A stretch of 64,000 nt of DNA, taken from NCBI GenBank assembly GCA_047967505.1, contig CM106538.1; one strand, given 5' to 3'. Both the position numbers and the translations under genes were made by a program. Shown here in pieces: positions 57,128-64,000 of the stretch. Every line of letters starts with the position of its first letter. Positions within the stretch are counted from its first letter, which is position 1. The notes under the pieces are model-generated. The model saw nothing but the letters and a program-made list of their open reading frames with translations, searched no databases and had not been told where the DNA came from. The DNA is from Dipteris shenzhenensis (taxonomy: Eukaryota > Polypodiophyta > Polypodiopsida > Gleicheniales).

Positions 57128-58620
57128 AAGTGGGCTCTTTGATGTTTGAAGAAGATGACAGATCTGTCCACCTACAGTTCATGTCTCCTTACTTTGAAGC
57201 GGCTGATTTCATGGTTGAGTATTGAGCGGAGGGGGACCTTGAGTTCAAGGAGGCCTACTTGGTGAAGTAGATGCGTATCAGACGGGCAGCAAACCCCTTG
57301 AGATCTAATTGGAAGTCCAGGAGAATGCAGCAAAACAGGCCATTTGAAGCACATATCTCAGTTGGCTGTTTTTTTTCTCAGCAAGTTTCCAGCCTTGTGT
57401 TTCTTTGTGTTAAGCAAGCAGAAGAGCAGGAACCAAATACCTCCCATTCCAAACCTTAGGGAGGGCAAACTTGATGAACCTCACTACCCCTTGTAGAAGA
57501 TCAAGGTCAAGAGGCTCCTCATCTCTTGGAGACTGTGGAAGGTGACATATCGGTCCTTTCCTGTCATGGGTCTCTGCAGGCCATGGCATGGCTTCCTACG
57601 TGGTAGTTCTGCATCCCTGCAGCCCACAGAAGCATGTCAGTCAGTAGGTTGCAGCACAAGGATAGGATGACATCAGCCTGTATGGCAGCTGACATCAGCA
57701 GCACAGGATGCACTACAGTATGGCAGCCTGTACAGAGCTGCCACATGGATGCACAGCAGGTGGAGTAAGTACAGCAGGTACCTAACTATCACATATCAGG
57801 TTGGGACTCGTGGGAACCCTACAAACAGGAGTCGGGTGCCATGCCAACTGGTCGGCAGCCTGCAGCACCAGTGAGGTCAGTCTGTGGCATCCTGCAGGGA
57901 GTCAGCCCTCTAGAAGACCTATTTTTATATAAAGGGCATTCCCCCTTCAGTCCAGCATCTTCAGGACAGCAAAAGCCCCAGTAGCAACAACAGAACCACC
58001 GCACGTCTAGAAGCAGGCTAAATAGCATCTCCAGCAGCCCCCGTCAATGCAGCAGTGGCAGACAGCCCATAGCAGTTCCAGGAGCTCACGCAGCTCCAGC
58101 AGAAACAGTCGCAATAGCCTCTTCAGCAGCAGATCCCATAGTCTCTACGGGATCCCTCCTGTCATGTGGACAATTCTTGTTGTCCTTGGCTTTTTGGAGA
58201 GAAAATGCAATCAGAACATATACATCGCATCAAAATGGTTTAGCAGAAAGGAGTAACAAAAAGTGTGTCTAATAAAAAGCATTTGCTAAGTCACTATTGG
58301 TAGAAGTCATAAACACAGGCAACTATTTGTTGAATAGACTATTAGCAGATGTAGCACAAGGTATGACATCTTATGAACCATTATTGGATACAAGTCAAAG
58401 ATTGAGCATTTGATTAGAAAGCATTGGTTATGCTCTTATGACAACTAAGTTGCAAAATAGATTAGCCATTGTGTTTCAAAGATGTAGTTCAAAAGCAAGA
58501 ATGACAAGCAATTAGAAAGAAATGAATGCAAAATCGGTCCTGGGACGTCGCTTGGCTCCTGTGATGTACCGTGTAGTAGTAAGGGAGGAGTTACCTTGGG
58601 ACGAGTAACCACTGCGTAAG
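57128..58620 (+). mobile_element. Leader and gag-like remnants with a second LTR-type promoter
   Basis: No intact frame exists. Segments near 57140-57260 and 57460-57560 could be broken gag, but no diagnostic motif remains. At 57920-57935 a TATA box (TTTTATATAAAGGGC) is followed by CAG-rich, GC-rich sequence (57960-58130), resembling the promoter and leader at 49.79-50.1 kb. I read this as a second, superimposed LTR remnant. Confidence 0.4.
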
Positions 58621-58624
58621 CAAG

Positions 58625-58641
58625 CCCCCCCCCCCCCCCCC
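58625..58641. repeat. Poly-C tract
   Basis: Seventeen consecutive C residues. Similar C runs occur at 32909-32919, 61228-61239 and 62143-62152. Confidence 0.95.
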
Positions 58642-59449
58642 TAAATACTAGTCTCGCTCCTGCTAGAGCCAAGGGTTACAGTAAGGGAGAAACTGCCTTG
58701 GGATGGGAAAATGCAAGCAAGTACCCCAATGTTGGATCGCCTGACCTCACCGAACAACATTGGAAATGCTAGTGATGGTCTTGTCTCTTTGGCAGGTGAT
58801 TTAGTTAGGCCTAGCTCAGTAAATCAAAACCAAAAGTTGGAAGAAACATATATCGAGAAAGGTTTGACTTTTAAGCTAGGTCAAACATGAATAATCTTCA
58901 TGATTCTGGGGCAGGTAACATTAAATGGTCTAACTTTAAGGCCTTATTTATTAGCACTCATTATACAAATAATAACATAAGAATTCTTAATAAACTAAGG
59001 TGTCTTAGAAACAAGCATCTTAAGACTTTCGTTTCTATTAGTCCTATTCATACCACACAAGTAATTTATGTTATCTATAATATACATAGTAGGAATATGC
59101 TTTATGTAGGACAAAAATGGCAAAATCAGGTTTCGTTGCTTTCCTATTGAGCATATAGAGGGCCATTTTAATAATGCCAAGGATTTTTACAAGGTTGCTC
59201 GACCTTGTGACTTGTTTTTGATGAGAACTTTACACATTTTCTTCCAAAGAGATTTTAATTTGGAAGGAAAAAAAAACGATGAAACTCTTCTTCGAAGATT
59301 CCGTAGGAAATTTGTCGTATCTTATATGGACAAATGTTCCAATAACTTTGTTTTTATTTGCAAGAAGTTTTGCTTCGAATGTCTTTTGAGAGAAGTGAAC
59401 TCGTTTGCCAAACCTTGCGCCCCTGCCTTAGTTTCTTAAAGGATCTATT

Positions 59450-59637
59450 TGTCGGAGATATCATAGTCAAAGAATGTGATGTGTTAGTGTGAAGTACTAG
59501 ATGATCTAGTACTAGTCTATGTGAGTGAGTCTGGTGTTGTTACACTTGATGAATGAATGAAAGCCTTCTTCATGTCTTCATTTGAGCATCATTTCCTCAC
59601 ACCCTAACTCTCTCTCTCTCCATCCATGTTTCTAACA
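59450..59637 (+). mobile_element. 5' LTR (188 bp, internally deleted)
   Basis: It runs from TGTCGGAGATATC to TTTCTAACA. It matches the 3' LTR except for a missing block of about 95-100 bp after GTGAGTGAGTCT and a shorter CT run. Confidence 0.9.
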
Positions 59638-59650
59638 TGGTATCAGAGCC
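59638..59650 (+). promoter_or_regulatory. Primer-binding site
   Basis: TGGTATCAGAGCC follows the LTR directly and is the exact initiator-methionine-tRNA primer consensus. Confidence 0.92.
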
Positions 59651-60934
59651 ACCTTCCATAGCTGCTGCCATGTCACCCTTGCCCTAACCCTATTTCTGCT
59701 TCAGCCCTTCTTCCTGCAGCCTGCAGCCGCTTCAGCCCTGCTTCATTTCGCCCTGTTTTGCCTCCATTCCCTGCTGTTTGCAGCTGTTTAGAGCCTCTCC
59801 ATAAGCCGCCTCTGCCTCGCCTTTTCCTGCCTGCTCAGCTGCCTCTATTCCACCTCCTTTTTCAGCCATTTGCTTCTGTTTTCCCCTCCATAGCCTGCCG
59901 TCTCTACCCAGACTGTCTAGGAGCTGTCCTCGAGTTGCTCTAGGCAGCTTTGGCGCCCTGTAAGCTAGCTGGTCAGCACTTCCTGCAAGAGGCGCCTGCA
60001 TGTGTGGTTCCCCAAGGACGGTTTGGAGCTCTCCATCACCAAAATCAGGGTTTTGGAGCTGCTGCTGCATATTTTCCTTCAACAGAGTCACTTCCAAGCT
60101 ATTTCCAGTGCTCCAGCATACATATACCAGCCGACTTTTACTGTGGTGACCTGCTGCAGCACTTTGGAGTGCCTTGCTGAGCCGCTTTGCAGATTTCGAG
60201 ACCCGCCTTTGCCTCTGGAGCACCTACAGCAACCGCCTTTGGACTTTGGGCCCTGCTGTGTGTATTTTAGAGCATTTACAGCCACCGCCTATCCGTTGCA
60301 CTGCTTTTTTATTAGGGTTTGTCTTTCCGGACACCCTCTTGCTGCGTTTTGATCAGGGTTTACATTTTGGAGCCTCTGAGGCTCTTCTTCGCATTCGGTC
60401 ACTCTCCGATCGGCACATCGAGAGTCATGATATGATGTCCCTTGGTAGCTGCTCCTATGGACTTCATCGACACACCATTCGAGGGCATCCTAGCCTGGTT
60501 CTTCACCTACATACCTCTTCGCATCAAGATGTGCACACTCTTGTGTGGTACCTACTTCGGGATCATGGGTTCTCTGCCCTTAATATGCATAAAATGAATG
60601 CAAATATTTCTATGTTTGAGTTAAAGGTTCTCTGCCTTGAGTAGTTCCTCTAAAATGAATGTTTGAAGAGTCAATAAGAGGTCCTCTTCCTTGGGTTGTC
60701 CCCCAAAAATGATTGTATTGTGTTTTACTCTGGTTGATGGTATTGACCACCCAGTTCAGAGTAAGGGGGGATGACGAGTGATGGTTTGCCCTTGCCGGTC
60801 GCAAGCTGACGAAGAAGTCACTATCACACGGGAGGTGTTGGATAGTTGGACTTGCTCTTTGCAGTATTGCGGTGGAGGGGGGGTCGGTCTACTCATGCGT
60901 GTTGGGTCTCACACCTCTTTGCTCTGAAGGGGGG

Positions 60935-61191
60935 TGTTGGAGATATCATAGTCAAAGAGTGTGGTGATGTGATGTATTAGTGTGAAGTACTAGATAATCT
61001 AGTATTAGTCTATGTGAGTGAGTCTTGTGTGAGTGCCACGTGTCATCATGGGACTTATCCCATATGCACTAGGTGCTAGTGTGTGAGTGAGTAGCTTACA
61101 TAAGGCTTGTACTTCACTTGTCTTGTTACACTTGATGAATGAATGAAAGCCTTCTTCATGTCTTCATTTGAGCATCATTTCCTCACACCCT

Positions 61192-61230
<39 letters not shown>

Positions 61231-61257
61231 CCCCCCCCCTTCACCATGTTTCTAACA
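60935..61257 (+). mobile_element. 3' LTR (323 bp)
   Basis: It runs from TGTTGGAGATATC to TTTCTAACA, preceded by the purine tract CTGAAGGGG. It includes a CT microsatellite and a C run (61196-61239) absent or shorter in the 5' LTR. Confidence 0.9.
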
Positions 61258-61431
61258 GTATTCTCAAAACACCAGGGTTTTTGTAAGTCTTCAGGGTTTG
61301 TTTGCAATCCAAGTATCCCTTTTCTTTGTGCTGCTTGGAAGTTTCACAAAATTCCAAAAAGGCCAAGATTTATTGCAGCGGCTTGTAAGACTACTTTGAC
61401 AGACTCTAAATGGCTAAGCTATTGCTTTAAA

Positions 61432-62827
61432 TGTTAGAAAATACCCAACAGAGGGTACACGCAGCGGAAATAATGTCCAGGAGCTCACACAGTGTGCGGT
61501 GTGGGTGTGGAATCACAAACTTCTTTACTTATGTGCATTCAATAGGTGTGCAGACTCATCAATAGACAATGAACCAAACTAGATAGAGAAACCACCAAAT
61601 AATATATTTCCGTCCACAACTATGGACACAATACAAGAGAGACAGATCCAGAGTCCCACCAATGGTGTGGTCCTCTGATCTTACCACAAAGTCCTCCTCC
61701 TATCTGCTGGCTATCTCTAGACTAGAGTCCGCGTGCTCCACCTCGAACGTAAGTAAACTTTCCGTCTAGGATGATCCTCTCCACCTTGCTGTCTGGGAAC
61801 CAGCCTAGGTGGGCAGCTTCCTGGCTAAGTCTGCAGCCCTGCTAGCACCTCTCTATCCTCCTGAATGTAGGTCCAGAGGGTGGCTACCTGCTGCTCCTTT
61901 CTGCTCTGGATCTGCTGCTGCAAGTGATGTCCAAATAAGGCCTGAATGGCCTCTTTATATAGGCCCCAGGGCCTGTACCAAAAAACCGACTCAGTCTGTA
62001 CAAAAACCGACTCAGTCTGTACAAAAAACCGACCCCACAGTTCCCCATTTATGGGACTGTGGGCTGCCCTTTTGGGGCACTCATTACAAGGGCCCTTGGC
62101 CCACCTTTCAAGGGCAGATGCCCTATAAATACAGGGTCCAGCCCCCCCCCCCCAAAATCTACTGCAGACAATGCGCCTCTTGTCTAGATCCATCGCAATC
62201 TGTCCCAGCCATGCTTCCGCACTTTTCTGTCCATCTGTCCTGCACATAACAGTCCTAGATGTGCTGCCCACATGACAGCCATGATGCTGTCTATGTGGCA
62301 GCCCCTTTCTCTCTTTTTCTGTTGGGTTCTGCCCTAGGTCTCCCTCCCCCATGCTCTCCTCATATGGGGGCTTACAGATGGGGAGGTGACCTTTCCAACA
62401 CCCCCTCTCACCGACACATCTCAGCCCAATGCCAACACGTCGATGAAGATGCTCCAGTAACTCCCTGGTCGTAGTCCTCTGGAACCTTTTGGTGTCGAAA
62501 TCTTTTCCTGGCTTTTCATCTAGTGGCTCCTGCTCCACCAGGTCCGGTTCTGCTTCCGCACACCATCCTGGTACACAGGTCCATCTCTGGTAGCACCACC
62601 TGGTACCACCTCCTTCAGTCACATTCCCGCCTCTGAACTTGAGCAACCCAGCCGTCACGATCTTCCAGTCGTCCCCCTCATAATGAGTGAACAACCTGGA
62701 GTCTTCCAGGCACCATGCTCTGAGGGTTTGTTTCAACCCGTCCTTCCTTTGGCAAGGTCTGCAACCAATGAATATTTCCAGATAACCTGGACCATGAACT
62801 TGTTGGGGTAAAGGCACTGGCCACCCT
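61432..62827 (-). mobile_element. 3' end of an LTR retroelement (internal tail and 969-bp LTR)
   Basis: On the minus strand the LTR runs from TGTTGGAAAGGTCACC (62400) to GTATTTTCTAACA (61432). It is preceded by the polypurine tract GGTGAGAGGGGG (62412-62401). Promoter-like TATTTATAG and TATATAAAG motifs lie near 62130 and 61955. The piece 62413-62827 is internal sequence without a recognised domain and ends where a copia-type LTR starts. The 330-codon frame covering 61825-62817 crosses the polypurine tract into the LTR, so it is not a gene. A tandem CTCAGTCTGTACAAAAA repeat lies at 61988-62025. Confidence 0.7.
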
Positions 62828-63032
62828 TGTAACAGTATTAATCTAGTACTACTAAGTACACTAAGTACACATTGTACTTAGGTACTTAGTGACCCTAGTC
62901 TTATCCATATATATATACTTGTGTGTACTTGGGGAGGTACCACTCAATCTTTTATCCCCACCTACTGGTGTGTGACTACTGTGAGTGTGTCTCTCTACTC
63001 CCTACTCTATCTCTCCCTCACACTCTCCGTCA
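62828..63032 (+). mobile_element. 5' LTR (205 bp) of a copia-type element
   Basis: It begins TGTAACAGTATTAATC and ends CTCTCCGTCA. It contains TATATATATAC (62908-62918), a plausible TATA box, and lies 2 bp before a primer site. The second LTR is beyond the window. Confidence 0.75.
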
Positions 63033-63034
63033 AC

Positions 63035-63047
63035 TGGTATCAGAGCC
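63035..63047 (+). promoter_or_regulatory. Primer-binding site
   Basis: TGGTATCAGAGCC is the exact initiator-tRNA primer consensus. Confidence 0.92.
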
Positions 63048-64000
63048 TTGCGGGCTCTCTCCCTCTCTCCCTAGCCTACCCCTACCGTACGGACAAGTCC
63101 GTACGGCCGTACACCGTCCGTACAGCCGTACGGACGGATCGCGGGCATCGTTGCCAGGACGTGGCTGCAAGACGGATCGCGGGCATCGTTGCCAGGAAGT
63201 GGCTGCAAGACGGATCGCGACAGCCAACACGTGGCTGCACGTCGCAGCCAAGGGCTGCTGCAAGAAAGAGCGCGTGTGGCGTAGCCAGTGCACGACTTTG
63301 CACTACGCAGCCAAGGGCTGCTGCAAGGTGGGAGCGCGGGCTGTGTAGCTGGACAACGTAGCTGGAGCGGCGTAGCTGCGGCGCATCTGCAAGTCACAGC
63401 GTGCGAACGACGACCAACAGGTCGACCAGAGCCAAAGCTGCAGGACGTAGGGCGTGGCTGCACATCGCAGCCAAGGGCTGCATCTGCGCAGACCAGAACT
63501 TCAGGGATTTGGCATTAGTGACAGCCTGTGAGAGCTGTGTGACTGAGTTGGGCTTCCAGTAACAGCTCCGGGTTGTGTGCAGGCCTTTTGTGTCTGGGAA
63601 TTGATGCTGGGACAGCCCGAAGAGGGTGATTATGCTGTGAAGGTTCTTGTGGATTTGCAGAGCAGCTTACCAAAGTTTCTGTGCTAGAAGTGTGTATGCT
63701 TGACACTTGGGCAGAGGTTTATGCTTTTGTCAGTGTGTACCCGCACATGCCTTGTGAGCAGTAGCAGTTGATGCCATTTACTGTGTTAATGCACGGAATG
63801 TGCAGCAAATTCAAGGGGCTTTTGATGCTATTATGCTTGGGACAAATGCTTTAGTTTGTTGCTGCAAGTACATCCACATTTGGTACAGATTTAGTCGATT
63901 TTGACCAAGTTTGACTTTAGTCAAATTTGGGGCTTTTGTAGCCTGACCAGAAATCTGTCAAGTGGGAGCACTCTACATGCATCAGGCTATCTCGTAAAGC
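63048..64000 (+). mobile_element. Leader of the copia-type element, with palindromes and tandem repeats
   Basis: No conserved protein is seen up to the window edge. The leader is GC-rich at first. A perfect palindrome with 10-bp arms (CCGTACGGAC, AA, GTCCGTACGG) lies at 63085-63106, followed by more CCGTACGG copies to 63135. Then come two exact-spaced 38-bp repeats (63135-63172 and 63173-63210, one mismatch seen) and a partial third. GGCTGC-rich phrases continue to 63485. The several overlapping frames here arise from the repeats. Gag, if present, must start beyond 64000. Confidence 0.65.

Larger units (their letters stand above)
59450..61257 (+). mobile_element. Short non-autonomous LTR element inserted in the Penelope-like relic
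   Basis: Two related LTRs (59450-59637 and 60935-61257) flank a 1.3-kb interior. Flanking bases CTATT (59445-59449) and GTATT (61258-61262) look like a 5-bp target duplication with one change. The interior has no protease, polymerase or integrase; its frames (for example 59732-60223 minus and 60174-60644 plus) overlap each other and show no domain. A purine run AAGGGG sits before the right LTR. Size and lack of coding make it a TRIM/SMARD-type passenger that depends on another element's proteins. Confidence 0.88.
58790..61431 (+). pseudogene. Penelope-like retroelement relic with N-terminal GIY-YIG motif
   Basis: The first block (58887-59150) has IRILNKLRCLRNKHL and then VIYVIYNIHSRNMLYVG, which fits the two beta strands of a GIY-YIG endonuclease. 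After a frameshift at about 59115, IEHIEGHFNNAKDFYKVA could be the rest of that domain. The next part (59270-59439) has RRFRRKFVVSYMDKCSNNFV and FICKKFC, resembling the region before the polymerase palm in Penelope-like elements. A stop follows. Beyond an inserted LTR element the protein resumes at 61258 with SIPFLCAAWKFHKIPKRPRF and IAAACKTTL, matching the P-K-x-H-K...RFIA segment of Penelope reverse transcriptases. The order endonuclease then polymerase is opposite to canonical Penelope and recalls the permuted Naiad/Chlamys type. The YxDD region is gone, cut off at 61432. Assignment rests on motif order and spacing. Confidence 0.65.

Noticed and set aside
59732-60644. Overlapping frames inside the short LTR element
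   Set aside because: Frames on opposite strands overlap and are rich in Q/A or L/P. No retroelement domain is present.
61825-62817. 330-codon minus-strand frame
   Set aside because: It runs from internal sequence through the polypurine tract and deep into the LTR, so it is an open frame by GC content, not a gene.
63030-63463. Overlapping frames in the copia leader
   Set aside because: Five frames on both strands are open together because of GC-rich tandem repeats and palindromes.

Overview
This window looks like nuclear DNA from a land plant with a large, repeat-packed genome. Copia, Ty3/gypsy, LINE, hAT, Helitron and probable CACTA remains lie nested together, with GT-AG introns, long AG/TG/AC microsatellites and almost no intact host genes. 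A Penelope-like element with an N-terminal GIY-YIG motif and a split ParB-like/DNA-methyltransferase gene make a non-flowering plant such as a fern or lycophyte more likely than an angiosperm, but that is inference. No rRNA, tRNA, CRISPR array or bacterial operon was seen.

Layout. 1-8.6 kb: a decayed copia pol piece, a compound microsatellite, a short LTR with primer-binding site, and a field of degenerate tandem repeats. 8.6-12.3 kb: a CACTA-like terminus, a broken minus-strand spliced gene, and a second, different copia pol relic. 13.3-16.8 kb: a broken multi-exon minus-strand gene whose reading blocks suggest a ParB/sulfiredoxin-like N-terminal domain and a beta-class DNA methyltransferase. 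17-19.6 kb: a cluster of hairpins built on CCCCTATTCCGC / GCGGAATAGGGG. 19.5-26.9 kb: a copia gag and two copies of one copia family facing each other; the minus-strand copy keeps much of pol and its 3' LTR. 28.5-30.6 kb: a Helitron replication-protein relic.

33.6-38.4 kb: three LTRs of one non-autonomous family. Two are joined tail-to-head by exactly the 4 bp expected of a two-LTR circle junction. 38.4-45 kb: a decayed Ty3/gypsy element and a LINE zinc-binding fragment. 45.1-48.5 kb: a complete hAT transposon with 8-bp target-site duplications and an uninterrupted transposase, the best-preserved gene here. 48.5-52.6 kb: LTR and gag remnants and an unidentified minus-strand coding block.

52.8-56.5 kb: a 5'-truncated LINE with poly(A) tail and exact 13-bp target duplication, lying inside the loop of an inverted-repeat (MITE-like) element. 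56.6-58.6 kb: LTR leader remnants. 58.7-62.8 kb: a Penelope-like relic split by a short non-autonomous LTR element (59450-61257) and cut off by the 3' LTR of another element. 62.8-64 kb: the 5' LTR, primer site and repeat-rich leader of a copia-type element that runs out of the window.

These parts are not a working pathway; they record successive insertions. Most coding blocks carry stops or frameshifts, and at least one stop is a CAG-to-TAG change relative to a homologue in the window, the change expected from deamination of methylated cytosine.
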